A stretch of DNA of 64,000 nucleotides from Photobacterium malacitanum (GTDB lineage: Bacteria > Pseudomonadota > Gammaproteobacteria > Enterobacterales > Vibrionaceae), in the NCBI RefSeq assembly GCF_900185615.1, contig NZ_FYAK01000001.1:62001-126000 (forward strand), given 5' to 3'. Of this stretch, positions 1-8,677 are shown one piece after another; position 1 is the stretch's first letter; each line of letters starts with the position of its first letter. The notes beneath the pieces were generated by a model. It worked only from the letters and a program-made list of their open reading frames with translations. It searched no databases and was not told the origin of the DNA. A program made the translations under genes and the position numbers.

Positions 1-85
1 TTAAATATGAATAAGTGCAAGTGATAATAATTTTCGTTATTATTACGTAAATTATTTAGAGTTCTTAATAAGAGTTGCTTATTTT

Positions 86-1303
86 ATGTTTCAATGTCGA
101 CCTGCGATATGGATGTCTATTTACCAGTTTACGTTTTTCTTTGCTTATGGAGTGTATTTACCTTTTAGAGGCCTATGGTTAGAAAAGTTAGGGATAACAG
201 ATGCCGATATTGGTATGTTAGTTGGGTTAGGGTTAGCTTCTCGTTGTATTATCAATTTTACCCTCACACCACTTTGTCATAAGGTTGAACACTTAATTCC
301 AGCACTGCGCTTGTCAATGTTTCTTGGCGTTTTAGGGTTTATTTCTTTTATTTATATTGGTGAGTTAAAAGCAAACTTTTGGGTATTGGCTATTTTAATT
401 ATTATGTTTAATTTAGCGATTGGACCTGCGGTTGCTATATCAGATGCAATATCAAACCATTATGCCGCTGATAAGCAATTAGATTATGGCTATACCCGTT
501 TATGGGGAGCCGTTGCTTTGACTGTTGCTTCTGCTTCAATGGGATTAATAACTAAACATTGGGGGATTACTGCTGTACCTATTTTAGGTGCGTTGGGACT
601 CTTTATTACCTTTTTAGGAACAATGATAAAACCCACAGTACCGATGAAATGTAATCATAAAAAAACAGATAAGATTAATATTATTAAAGTACTATGTGAT
701 AAAAAAACATTAATCTTTATTTTAGTCGCTTCATTGCTTGAAGGCAGTCATGGTGGTTATTATTTCTTTAGTGCTATTTATTGGAAGGATGCAGGATACA
801 GCACTGAAGTGATCGGTTATCTGTGGAGCCTATCTACAATTTCGGTTATTGTTTTCTATTTCATTAGTCGTAAAGCATTTTCTAATTGGAAGGTTAAATC
901 ATTATTTAAATTAGCGGCTATTTCTGTTGTTATTCGTTGGGCATTAATGGCGTATTCAACGGAATTACCAGTGCTAATTGTTTGTCAGATTTTACACGGC
1001 ATTACTTTTTCTGGAACAATATTATCATCAGTACGCTATGTTGAAGAGAACAAAAAGCATAATTATATGGGGTTACAAGCCCTTTATCATGCGATTCCAG
1101 CAGGGTTTGCGCTGGCATTAGTATCTGCTGCTTGTGGTTGGATTTATCATCATAGTGATATTAATGTGTTTTGGTTTATGGCTGCAATGGGCATACCGTG
1201 TTTATTCTTGAGTGTCATTGGTGATGGTGATGATAATAAAGATAAACAGATAATCTATGGCCAGACAGTGCGATTTAGTCCAGAAGAAAAAACCTCAATA
1301 TAA
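86..1303 (+). CDS. hcaT: MFS transporter, HcaT-like (3-phenylpropionate transporter family)
   Basis: This is a 405-residue polytopic inner-membrane protein with about twelve hydrophobic segments. It aligns by eye with E. coli HcaT (379 aa): the N-terminal half has the YGVYLPFRGLWLEKLGIT stretch, and the middle shares FSAIYWKDAGYS followed by GYLWSLS. The family belongs to the PPP group of the major facilitator superfamily; E. coli HcaT is proposed to import 3-phenylpropionate by proton symport. No hca catabolic genes lie nearby, so the substrate here is unproven. The gene stands alone; the bases before it are at the window edge, so its promoter may be incomplete. Family call is good, substrate call is weak. 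Confidence 0.8.
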   Translation: MFQCRPAIWMSIYQFTFFFAYGVYLPFRGLWLEKLGITDADIGMLVGLGLASRCIINFTLTPLCHKVEHLIPALRLSMFLGVLGFISFIYIGELKANFWVLAILIIMFNLAIGPAVAISDAISNHYAADKQLDYGYTRLWGAVALTVASASMGLITKHWGITAVPILGALGLFITFLGTMIKPTVPMKCNHKKTDKINIIKVLCDKKTLIFILVASLLEGSHGGYYFFSAIYWKDAGYSTEVIGYLWSLSTISVIVFYFISRKAFSNWKVKSLFKLAAISVVIRWALMAYSTELPVLIVCQILHGITFSGTILSSVRYVEENKKHNYMGLQALYHAIPAGFALALVSAACGWIYHHSDINVFWFMAAMGIPCLFLSVIGDGDDNKDKQIIYGQTVRFSPEEKTSI

Positions 1304-1364
1304 TCATTAGCAACTATACGTTTTAGCAACAATAGCTGAGGAATCGATATTTAATCATAGCCTT

Positions 1365-1397
1365 TTATATCCATCTATTTCTCGCTGATGGATATAA
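1365..1397. terminator. Perfect 11-bp inverted repeat downstream of hcaT
   Basis: TTATATCCATC (1365-1375) is mirrored by GATGGATATAA (1387-1397) around an 11-nt loop. It sits 60 bp after the transporter stop codon. There is no clear T-run on the + strand, so it could be a weak terminator or an mRNA-stabilising hairpin. Confidence 0.4.
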
Positions 1398-1539
1398 GAG
1401 GTCGGCGTAATATTTATTAAAAATAGTTATATAATGGGCGCTTTATTATATCGAGTTAACAAATATTTAATTATTAGGTGGTATTTGCAATCATAATCTA
1501 ATATTTTAAGTACAGTTATATATAATAAGGATGTTTTCT

Positions 1540-1776
1540 ATGAATTTCTTCTTTCGTACTAAGAAAGCTGAAAAAGGAACAACAGCATCACAGGCAAAGC
1601 AACGACTTGTTAGTGAGATCTCTCGCCATAGAAGTACGCGTCATTTACAATTAATGAAAGATGAGCTTGCATCGCTATTATCACAATTTACGCATATTAA
1701 AGAAAATAGAATCGATTTAGTAAAAAATACCAAATCACAAATGGTGTTAAAAATTAATGCTAAATTAAGTCATTAA
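1540..1776 (+). CDS. Stand-alone MinE-like protein
   Basis: This is a small protein of 78 residues. It resembles MinE, the topological specificity factor that stimulates MinD ATPase and positions the division septum. Visible likenesses: an N-terminal MNFFF segment (MinE membrane-targeting helix), then ASQAKQRL (ANIAKERL in E. coli MinE), then LQLMKDELASLLSQFTHI (LPQLRKDILEVICKYVQI in E. coli), and a terminal MVLKINAKL (ISILELNVTL). It lacks the conserved DYLP-type turn and is about ten residues shorter than classical MinE (88 aa). No minC or minD is adjacent. An upstream in-frame ATG at 1531 abuts the Shine-Dalgarno TAAGG, whereas the ATG at 1540 sits nine bases from it, so 1540 is preferred. 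Function is inferred from likeness only. Confidence 0.65.
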   Translation: MNFFFRTKKAEKGTTASQAKQRLVSEISRHRSTRHLQLMKDELASLLSQFTHIKENRIDLVKNTKSQMVLKINAKLSH

Positions 1777-1806
1777 TTATGTTGTGTTTTACAGTGCCAA
1801 GCGATT

Positions 1807-1834
1807 AAAAAGCCGACATAATGTCGGCTTTTTA
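1807..1834. terminator. Bidirectional terminator between minE-like gene and artM
   Basis: AAAAAGCCGACAT and ATGTCGGCTTTTT form a perfect stem with a one-base loop, with T-runs in both directions. It serves the two converging genes on either side. Confidence 0.85.
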
Positions 1835-1853
1835 ATAGGTTAAAATAGTGGTG

Positions 1854-2525
1854 TTAACGTGCTGCTTCAAAGGCTAAAGCTTTTTTCTCAAATACGCGGA
1901 AAATTAAAGTCAGTACGCCATTAACAGCGAGGTAAAATGCACCGGCAACCGCAAAAACAGTCAACGTGTCATAAGTTTGCGCATTAATTCTTTGGGCATA
2001 ACCCATAATATCCATAATGGTGATAGTACTTGCGAGTGATGTGCCTTTAAATACTAAAATAACTTCATTTGAATAGGCTGGAACGGCGCGACGAATAGCA
2101 AAAGGTAATAATACACCGAGAGTTGCCTTGGTATTCATGCCTAATGCACGGCAAGCATGCCATTGGCCCTTGGGTATGGCATCAAAAGCACCTTTAAATA
2201 GTTGTGTACTATAAGCTGCTGTATTTAAAGCTAATGCAAGCATGGCACAAAACCATGGTTGACTTAACCAATCCCATAAGAAACTTTGACGAATAACCTC
2301 AAACTGCCCAGGTCCATAATAGACTAAGAAGATTTGCACTAATAAAGGTGTACCTGTAAACAGCGTAATAATACCACGACTGATCCAATGAATAATGGGC
2401 GTACGCAATATTAAGCTGGCTGTCATTAATAAGGCTAAGCTACAGCCAACAAATAAAGAGGCGGCAGTTAATTCAAGGCTAGTAATTAACCCTTGTACCA
2501 TAAGCCAAAAGTTTTGTTCATTCAT
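1854..2525 (-). CDS. artM: Arginine ABC transporter permease ArtM
   Basis: This 223-residue inner-membrane permease is one of two in the arginine importer. It has five hydrophobic segments and the ABC permease (EAA) loop, visible as ACRALGMNTKATLGVLLPFAIRRAVP around residues 123-148. It is the last gene of an artP-artI-artQ-artM operon, the same order as in E. coli. Its start overlaps the artQ stop by four bases, implying translational coupling. Length matches E. coli ArtM (222 aa). Members of the HisM/GlnP family can take lysine, ornithine or other amino acids, so arginine is inferred from gene order and the closest family. Confidence 0.9.
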   Translation of the reverse strand: MNEQNFWLMVQGLITSLELTAASLFVGCSLALLMTASLILRTPIIHWISRGIITLFTGTPLLVQIFLVYYGPGQFEVIRQSFLWDWLSQPWFCAMLALALNTAAYSTQLFKGAFDAIPKGQWHACRALGMNTKATLGVLLPFAIRRAVPAYSNEVILVFKGTSLASTITIMDIMGYAQRINAQTYDTLTVFAVAGAFYLAVNGVLTLIFRVFEKKALAFEAAR

Positions 2526-3226
2526 GCGGTTGCTCCTTGGCTTTTATTTTTGATTACATTAGAGCCATCTTGCTCGCTGAATTTGTTTTCGATTATTTTA
2601 ATGACGCGCTGAGTAATTAAAGTAATGATTAAATACACCGCAGCCGCTGTAGCATACCAAGTAAAACTTTCATGCGTTGCAGCTGATGCTAACTGGGCTT
2701 GTTTGAGTAAATCGGTTACACCAATTAGTGAAACTAACGCCGTATCTTTTAATAATACGAGCCATTGATTAGTTAGTCCTGGTAAAGCGTGACGTACAGC
2801 CTGCGGTACAATAATACTGAAAAAAGTACGTTGTTTACTAATACCCAGAGCATTTGCGGCCTCTTGCTGACCTTTAGGGACAGCTTTTAATGCTCCGCGT
2901 ATTGTTTGAGCTGCATATGATGCAAAAATTAGCGATAACGCAATTACACCCGATAAAAACGGGCTAATTTCAATAAATTCGCCAGTAATATAAAAAATAA
3001 TTTGGCCCGAACCAAAAAAGATAAAAAGTACCACTAATAGTTCAGGCAGGCCACGGAGGATAGTCACGATAAATGTTGTTGGCCATGAAATAACACGATA
3101 ACGTGACATTTCGCCGCCTGCAAATAACATCGCTAAAATTAACCCTACCGCTAAACTGACAAAAGCGAGCTGGATTGTCATCCAGCTGGCTTCTAGCAGG
3201 GATTGTGAATATCCCGTTAATATCAT
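2522..3226 (-). CDS. artQ: Arginine ABC transporter permease ArtQ
   Basis: This 234-residue inner-membrane permease is the partner of ArtM in the heterodimeric channel. The EAA loop is clear (ANALGISKQRTFFSIIVPQAVRHALPG), preceded by hydrophobic helices typical of the polar amino-acid uptake subfamily. Three bases separate it from the binding-protein gene upstream and it overlaps artM downstream. The start MILTGYSQSLLEASW matches the usual ArtQ/HisQ N-terminus. The C-terminal tail of about 20 polar residues is longer than in E. coli ArtQ (238 aa overall), without an obvious role. Confidence 0.9.
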   Translation of the reverse strand: MILTGYSQSLLEASWMTIQLAFVSLAVGLILAMLFAGGEMSRYRVISWPTTFIVTILRGLPELLVVLFIFFGSGQIIFYITGEFIEISPFLSGVIALSLIFASYAAQTIRGALKAVPKGQQEAANALGISKQRTFFSIIVPQAVRHALPGLTNQWLVLLKDTALVSLIGVTDLLKQAQLASAATHESFTWYATAAAVYLIITLITQRVIKIIENKFSEQDGSNVIKNKSQGATA

Positions 3227-3229
3227 AAT

Positions 3230-3964
3230 TTACTTACCAAAATACTGTTCAAAGATTGCTTGGTATTGACCATTTGCTTTAATGGCTGCCAATGCTTTAT
3301 TTAATTGTTTAACTAATGCTTGATTGTCTTTATTAACGGCGATACCAAAGCCATTACCAAAATATTTTGCATTTGTAACGGGCTTACCGACATAAGAGAG
3401 CTTGTCGCCATTGCCTTTTTTAAACCATTCAGCGACAACTGCAGTATCACCAAAAACAGCGTCAATACGGCCATTTTGCATATCGATAAATGCATCCTGA
3501 TAACTGGTATATGGTACCGCAATGACTGATGGCATTTGCTCTGTGATATAGCTTTGGTGAGTTGAACCATTTTGAACCCCAACTCGCTTGCCTTTTAGTG
3601 CCGCTTGATTAGCAACATGGCCTTTTAATGATACAAACGCGGCGGCATTGTCATAATAGGCATTACTAAAACTGACTTGCTGTTGACGTGCCGCTGTAAT
3701 ATCCATTGCTGAAATTGCAGCATCATAACGTTTGAATTTAAGAGCAGGAATTAAGCTATCAAAAGCTTGGTTATGGAACGTACACGTTGCTTTCATTTCA
3801 GAACATAATGCTTTGGCAATATCAATATCAAACCCTTGAATTTGATTGTTAGCATCCATGTACTCAAACGGTGCGTAAGTGGCTTCTGTTGCAAATTTAA
3901 GATCTTGTGCAATTGCGTGACTTGATGCTAGACCAATCATTGCAGCTAATAAAATTTTCTTCAT
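3230..3964 (-). CDS. artI: Arginine-binding periplasmic protein (ArtI/ArtJ type)
   Basis: This 244-residue solute-binding protein delivers arginine to ArtQM. A Sec signal peptide (MKKILLAAMIGLASSHAIA, cut after AIA) is followed by the SBP family 3 signature LKFATEATYAPFEYMD. Then come GFDIDIAKALC and CTFHNQAFDSLIPALKFKRYDA, as in E. coli ArtJ/ArtI. It lies between the ATPase gene and the permeases in the order artP-artI-artQ-artM. There is a 61-bp spacer from artP and only three bases to artQ. I cannot distinguish ArtI from ArtJ (or a lysine/ornithine-binding relative) from sequence alone; operon position favours the artI slot. Confidence 0.88.
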   Translation of the reverse strand: MKKILLAAMIGLASSHAIAQDLKFATEATYAPFEYMDANNQIQGFDIDIAKALCSEMKATCTFHNQAFDSLIPALKFKRYDAAISAMDITAARQQQVSFSNAYYDNAAAFVSLKGHVANQAALKGKRVGVQNGSTHQSYITEQMPSVIAVPYTSYQDAFIDMQNGRIDAVFGDTAVVAEWFKKGNGDKLSYVGKPVTNAKYFGNGFGIAVNKDNQALVKQLNKALAAIKANGQYQAIFEQYFGK

Positions 3965-4025
3965 CGCTATACTCCATGCGGTTAATTACGTAGTTCTATC
4001 TACGTGACTTTAAAAAGGATACCTA

Positions 4026-4754
4026 TTAGTGAGTGAGGTATTCTGCAAATTGGGCGGTTTTTGGGCTGGTGAAAGAAGCATGGCTACCATGCTCAATGAC
4101 ACGGCCGTTTTCCATGTATAAAATATGACTTGCAATTTTTTTTGCAAAATCAACTTCATGGGTAACCACAACCTGTGTGATCCCAGTGCCACTAAGATCT
4201 TTGATGATCTTAACGATTTGACTGGTGATCTCTGGATCAAGTGCTGCTGTTGGTTCATCAAACAGTAAGACGTCAGGTTTCATCATCAATGCACGCGCAA
4301 TCGCAACCCGCTGTTGTTGTCCGCCAGAAAGTTGCAGTGGCCATGCATCCGCTTTATCTGCAAGTTGCAATTGCGTCAGAATATCGAGAGCTTGTTGTTT
4401 GGCGGTTGTTTTAGCAACGCCTAATACTTTGATTGGCGCCTCAATAAGATTCTCAATGACGGTTTTATGTGGCCAAAGATTATATTGTTGAAACACCATG
4501 CCGACTTTTCGTCTTAGCGCTAAGCCTTTTTGTTCAGCAATAGGTTTTGAAAAATCAAATATATTGTCAGCAATCGTTAGTTCACCGTCAGTGGCATTTT
4601 CAAGCAGGTTTAATACGCGTAGCAGCGAACTTTTACCTGCACCACTTGGGCCTAACAAAACAAGGGTGTCGCCAGTGCTGCAAGTAAAGCTGACATCATG
4701 CAGTACTTGGTTGTGGCCATAAAATTTATTGATATTACTTACTTGAATACTCAT
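4026..4754 (-). CDS. artP: Arginine ABC transporter ATP-binding protein ArtP
   Basis: This is the 242-residue ATPase that energises arginine import. Walker A is GPSGAGKSS near residue 35, the Q-loop is in [11 protein letters not shown], the signature is [15 protein letters not shown], Walker B is [13 protein letters not shown], and the switch histidine is in VVVTHE. Length equals E. coli ArtP (242 aa). It is the first gene of the four-gene operon, so the operon promoter must lie just to its right. A weak ARG-box-like dyad (TGCATTAATCATCA, 4765-4778) is close to the start, but it matches the ArgR consensus poorly and I do not call it. Confidence 0.93.
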   Translation of the reverse strand: MSIQVSNINKFYGHNQVLHDVSFTCSTGDTLVLLGPSGAGKSSLLRVLNLLENATDGELTIADNIFDFSKPIAEQKGLALRRKVGMVFQQYNLWPHKTVIENLIEAPIKVLGVAKTTAKQQALDILTQLQLADKADAWPLQLSGGQQQRVAIARALMMKPDVLLFDEPTAALDPEITSQIVKIIKDLSGTGITQVVVTHEVDFAKKIASHILYMENGRVIEHGSHASFTSPKTAQFAEYLTH

Positions 4755-5083
4755 GCTCTAATACTGCATTAATCATCACTTAATTTATATACTACTCACC
4801 ACGATATCTTATGCAAGAGAAATGTATAAAAAAAGAAATATGTTGCAAATTTGTTTATTTTATAGTGCTTTGACAAGTTATTCTACTGGATACTAGTCCT
4901 GATAGTAACAAACAGTAAACATAAAGATGGTGTGGATACTAGAAGGAATAAAATGCGTTAAAATGACATATATTGTGATTTTTATAAAATGATTATTTAG
5001 TCACTGGCTAGTGATTGGCTGTGTAAGTGGATTAATGGTTGGACAGTTGTGCTATTTATGAAGGAAAAAAGCATATTAGAGAG
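4755..5083. other. Non-coding stretch upstream of artP
   Basis: About 330 AT-rich bases lie between the artP start and the punC terminator. They must contain the art promoter, reading leftward, but I see no confident operator, RNA gene or small open frame. Confidence 0.6.
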
Positions 5084-5109
5084 CAAAAAAAGCAGCCATA
5101 GAGGCTGCT
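5084..5109 (-). terminator. Rho-independent terminator of punC
   Basis: AGCAGCC (5091-5097) pairs with GGCTGCT (5103-5109). On the minus strand the stem is followed by a run of T residues, 25 bp after the punC stop. Confidence 0.85.
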
Positions 5110-5134
5110 TCTAAAGAGGTTAAAGCGTGGTAAT

Positions 5135-6340
5135 TTAAGCGGTTGCGGTTACAGATTGCTGGTGGCGTGATTGTGCAACCAAAATGAAACCGAAAATTGC
5201 GATGAAACCGGTGATAAACATAGCCACTGTTACCGTTAATAAACCGTATCCAGCAAAGGCTGAAACCAAACCACTGGCAGCGAAACACACCATTGTCTGC
5301 ATAAAGTTCAATAGACCTGCCGCTGTTGCGCTACAGTTTTTGAAATCAGACAACGCAGCACTAATAACCAGTGGGTAAATTGCACCATTAGCTACAGCAA
5401 GGAAGCAGAATGGAATCAGGATTGGCCAAATAGTCGTGACAGTCATTGAAATAGAGATAACAAACATGATTAACACGCTGCTAAAGAACAATGCCAAAAT
5501 CCACGGCAATAGTTTCTTGCTGTCGAAATGATTTAATAATGTACGACAACCATAACCACCAACAATAAAGGCAACAGTTTGTGGTGCGTAGCTCAAACCA
5601 ATATCAGTGCCTGAATAGCCCATTGCTGACATTACAAACGGCGAACCAGTTAGGTAAGCAAAGAAGGCTGCTGAACATGCTGCGAAAATAAGCATGTTGC
5701 CCCAGAATTTTTTTGAACTCAGAATTTGAGCGTAGTCTTTACGCAACTTAGTCGTTAATTTTTCTTGCTGTTGGCTAAGGTTCGCACTTTCAGACTCTTT
5801 TAACGTCATCATCGCTAATACTGCGCCAAAGCCGACTAATGCAATAAAAATGCTACGCCAGCCTAATTGATGCTCAAGCATTGCACCTAGCAAAGGTGCT
5901 AAAGCTGGAGAAAGAGCAACTAACGGCATGATGGTAGCAAAAACACGCTCAGAAACTTTGCCGTCGTAACGGTCAACAACAACTGCTTGCCAGATAACTG
6001 TTGCACTACATGCACCTAATGCTTGTACAAAACGTGCAGCAAGGAATACTTCAATATTAGGAGCAAATGAACAGGCAATAGAAGCAAGGCTGAACAGCAC
6101 CATACCGCCAACAAGTACTTTAATACGTCCAACGCGATCAGAGAGAGGACCATAAATAACTTGGCCTAATGCCATACCAAGCAAAAATACACTGAGTGAT
6201 AGGCCGATAAGAGATTGGGTTGTTGCAAAGTCGGCGCGGATCGTCTCAAACGAAGGCAAATACATGTCAGTGGCTAGGAAACCTAGCATACTTAGACATG
6301 CAAACCAGAACAGGGTTATTTTAGATGGTTGATTTTTCAT
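5135..6340 (-). CDS. punC: Purine nucleoside MFS transporter PunC (YdhC)
   Basis: This is a 401-residue, twelve-helix transporter of the Bcr/CflA drug-resistance branch of the major facilitator superfamily. The N-terminus carries LATDMYLPSFETIRADF and the family A-motif-like GQVIYGPLSDRVGR. In E. coli the orthologue YdhC was renamed PunC, a purine-nucleoside importer activated by the LysR regulator PunR (YdhB). The gene here is divergent from a protein that aligns along its whole length with PunR, which makes PunC much more likely than a generic Bcr drug exporter. About 104 bp separate the two starts and must contain the shared control region. Confidence 0.85.
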   Translation of the reverse strand: MKNQPSKITLFWFACLSMLGFLATDMYLPSFETIRADFATTQSLIGLSLSVFLLGMALGQVIYGPLSDRVGRIKVLVGGMVLFSLASIACSFAPNIEVFLAARFVQALGACSATVIWQAVVVDRYDGKVSERVFATIMPLVALSPALAPLLGAMLEHQLGWRSIFIALVGFGAVLAMMTLKESESANLSQQQEKLTTKLRKDYAQILSSKKFWGNMLIFAACSAAFFAYLTGSPFVMSAMGYSGTDIGLSYAPQTVAFIVGGYGCRTLLNHFDSKKLLPWILALFFSSVLIMFVISISMTVTTIWPILIPFCFLAVANGAIYPLVISAALSDFKNCSATAAGLLNFMQTMVCFAASGLVSAFAGYGLLTVTVAMFITGFIAIFGFILVAQSRHQQSVTATA

Positions 6341-6444
6341 TTTATACTTTTCGTCAATATTACAATTGCCGCTAGTGTAATACTGGTTTTAATGGCTGTG
6401 AAACGCTAAAATTTAAACCATGCTTTCAAAAAATTTGATGTGAT

Positions 6445-7347
6445 ATGTTTTCCTATAATGATCTACAGGTTATTGACGTTGTTGCCCGTCGTGGCAGCTT
6501 TTCAGGAGCAGCAGAAGAACTGCATAAAGTACCCAGCGCTATTAGTTATACCGTAAGATTGATAGAAGAGCGTTTAGCTGTCGAATTATTTGTTCGATTA
6601 CATCGACAGGTTAAACTAACACCTGCTGGGGAATATTTTGTCGAAGAATCACGCAAAATAATCAAACAAATGCAGTTAATGAAATACCAAACTCAACGCG
6701 TAGCAAATGGCTGGTCACAAAATGTATCAGTCGCTTTAGATACTGTTGTGCGTCAAAGTCGCGTCAATATGTTAGTTCGTGATTTTTATGAACACTTTCC
6801 TGATGTTGAATTGCACCTTACGATGGAAGTGTTTAATGGAGTATGGGATGCATTGGCCGATGGACGGGCAGATATTGCGATAGGAGCAACAGCAGCAGTG
6901 CCTGTCGGTGGCAGCTTTGATTATCGTGATATGGGAACATTAACTTGGAAATTTGTGATTGATCCTCAACATCCGTTAGCAAGTTGTGATCATCCATTAG
7001 AAGCGCATGAGTTGGCACAATATCCCGCCGTTTGTTTAGAAGATACCTCACGAACATTGCCAAAACGGATCACTTGGTTGATGGATAATCAACGCCGTAT
7101 TCTGGTTCCAAATTGGCACAGTGCGATGCAGTGCTTAAAAGCAGGCTTAGGCGTAAGTGTGGTACCCAGTCATATGGCTGTCCCATTAATTGAAACGGGA
7201 GAGCTAATTGAAAAAGAGCTCGCTATCAAACCATCAGTTAGCCCATGTTGTTTAGCATGGAATACTGAAACCATGAATCCTGCCGTAACTTGGCTGCTAG
7301 ATTATTTAGGCGATAGCGAGCAATTGCACCGTCAATGGGTACGTTGA
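6445..7347 (+). CDS. punR: LysR-family regulator PunR (YdhB)
   Basis: This 300-residue LysR-type transcriptional regulator has an N-terminal winged helix-turn-helix (residues 1-60, with GSFSGAAEELHKVPSAISYTV) and a C-terminal ligand-binding domain. It aligns end to end with E. coli YdhB/PunR, for example VPSAISYTVR, EVFNGVWDALADGRADIAIGAT, EDTSRTLPKRITWLMDNQRR and a terminal TWLLDYLGDSEQLHRQW. In E. coli PunR activates punC in response to purine nucleosides. Divergent placement next to punC supports the same role here. Confidence 0.88.
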   Translation: MFSYNDLQVIDVVARRGSFSGAAEELHKVPSAISYTVRLIEERLAVELFVRLHRQVKLTPAGEYFVEESRKIIKQMQLMKYQTQRVANGWSQNVSVALDTVVRQSRVNMLVRDFYEHFPDVELHLTMEVFNGVWDALADGRADIAIGATAAVPVGGSFDYRDMGTLTWKFVIDPQHPLASCDHPLEAHELAQYPAVCLEDTSRTLPKRITWLMDNQRRILVPNWHSAMQCLKAGLGVSVVPSHMAVPLIETGELIEKELAIKPSVSPCCLAWNTETMNPAVTWLLDYLGDSEQLHRQWVR

Positions 7348-7377
7348 TAAACAGCACAATAAGCGGAGTGTGAGGCT

Positions 7378-7407
7378 GCTGGATATCAGTGTTTATTTAT
7401 ATCCAGC
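7378..7407. terminator. Hairpin between convergent punR and ynjF
   Basis: GCTGGATAT (7378-7386) and ATATCCAGC (7399-7407) form a perfect 9-bp stem midway between two converging genes. T-runs are missing, so termination may be weak or factor-assisted. Confidence 0.5.
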
Positions 7408-7416
7408 GCCGTGGCA

Positions 7417-8025
7417 CTAATTTTTTAAGGTATGGTAACCGGCCCAAATACGGGTGGTAGTGGTTATCCAACATAAAGAACCAAAAATCCATGCGATAGT
7501 GGCAAAGTGTTGTGGGAATAAACAAAACAGCACGAAGCAGGCGATGGTTTCAGTGCCTTCTGTTAGGCCACCAATGTAGTATAACGACTTTTGTTTATAT
7601 ACAGGGCTTTCTATATTGCGTTTACTCGCCATGATAGCAAATGCAAGAAAACTTGAGCCTGTACCTATAAAAGAGAAGATTAAGAACGCACCGGCTATCG
7701 CATTTTGACTAGGATCGGCGAGTACAAATCCAAATGGAATTAATGAATAAAATAAAAAATCCAGAGTTATATCAAGAAACCCACCGCAATCAGTGATCCC
7801 TTGGCGACGAGCAACTGCACCATCTAAGCCATCAAATAATCGATTAATTACAATAAAAAACAGAGCTAATCCATAATATTCAAATGCAAGAGCTGGTAGG
7901 GCAAAGAGGCCAATTGCAAACCCACTAAGGGTAATTTGGTTGGCACTAATACCATAGTTTTCAGGTAATGCTGCCAGCCTTGCTAAAGGTTGACGTATAA
8001 GAGTAATGCTGTAACGGTCAAGCAT
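7417..8025 (-). CDS. ynjF: CDP-alcohol phosphatidyltransferase family protein YnjF
   Basis: This inner-membrane enzyme of 202 residues has several hydrophobic helices. The CDP-alcohol phosphotransferase signature D-x2-D-G-x2-A-R-x8-G-x3-D-x3-D is complete (DGLDGAVARR...GGFLDITLD, near residues 65-90). The family joins a CDP-linked lipid or alcohol to an acceptor alcohol; the acceptor of YnjF is unknown. It aligns closely with E. coli YnjF, including LLDGLDGA-, DFLFY-PFGF and YYxGGLTEGTETI. The longer reading frame to 8097 would overlap ynjD by 56 bases. The start MLDRYS at 8025 matches E. coli YnjF (MLDRH) and leaves a 16-bp gap, so I prefer it. It is the last gene of the ynj operon. Confidence 0.85.
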   Translation of the reverse strand: MLDRYSITLIRQPLARLAALPENYGISANQITLSGFAIGLFALPALAFEYYGLALFFIVINRLFDGLDGAVARRQGITDCGGFLDITLDFLFYSLIPFGFVLADPSQNAIAGAFLIFSFIGTGSSFLAFAIMASKRNIESPVYKQKSLYYIGGLTEGTETIACFVLFCLFPQHFATIAWIFGSLCWITTTTRIWAGYHTLKN

Positions 8026-8041
8026 GGTATTTTCCGTATTA

Positions 8042-8677
8042 TTAGTGCCAAGGCCAGTGTAAGACATCACCATCAGTGGGAATATCATCATCATCATGAG
8101 TAACCATTAATGCAGGAATGTTACGTTGTTGAATTTGATCAAAGACAAATTGGCGAAATGCAGCACGCAATGTTTTATCTAATTTGCTAAATGGCTCATC
8201 AAGTAATACGGCTTGTGGTTGAGATAATAATAACCGCATCATGCTGATCCTTGCTCGTTGCCCGCCGGATATTTGATGAGCTTGTTGATGTTGTAAATCA
8301 AGCAAACCTAACTCGTCCAGTGTTGCTAATGCCATCTTTTTTCGTTGTGGTCCTTTTATTTGGGAAGGTAAGCCAAACGCTAAATTCTGCCAAACATTAA
8401 GATGAGGAAACAATAAGTCATCTTGAAAAACAATCCCAATATGGCGCATATTCGGTGCTAGTGAAATGATAGATTGTTGATTTAATTGAATATCACCCGT
8501 TGCTGTGAAGTCAGCAGCTAAATGACCTGCTATCGCACTAAGAATGGTTGATTTACCACTGCCACTTGGGCCCATGAGGGTCTTTATTTGTCCATTCTCA
8601 ACATCAAAGCTAAGAGGGCCGATGAGAGTGTTATTGTTATTATGGCGTAAAGTCAGCTGTGAAACAGACAGCGTCAT
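8042..8677 (-). CDS. ynjD: ABC transporter ATP-binding protein YnjD
   Basis: This is a 211-residue ABC ATPase. Walker A is GPSGSGKST at about residue 37, the Q-loop is in IVFQDDLLFPH, the signature is ISGGQRARISMMRL, Walker B is AVLLDEPFSKLD, and the switch histidine is in MVTHDDDD. It is shorter than most importers' ATPases but matches E. coli YnjD (217 aa). It overlaps the ynjC stop by four bases (coupled translation) and precedes ynjF. With YnjB and YnjC it forms a complete putative importer. The spermidine/thiamine/sulfate-like architecture does not reveal the substrate. Confidence 0.87.
   Translation of the reverse strand: MTLSVSQLTLRHNNNNTLIGPLSFDVENGQIKTLMGPSGSGKSTILSAIAGHLAADFTATGDIQLNQQSIISLAPNMRHIGIVFQDDLLFPHLNVWQNLAFGLPSQIKGPQRKKMALATLDELGLLDLQHQQAHQISGGQRARISMMRLLLSQPQAVLLDEPFSKLDKTLRAAFRQFVFDQIQQRNIPALMVTHDDDDIPTDGDVLHWPWH

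Noticed and set aside
4765..4778. ARG box for the artPIQM operon
   Set aside because: TGCATTAATCATCA matches the ArgR consensus at only about nine of fourteen positions and lies too close to the artP start to be convincing.
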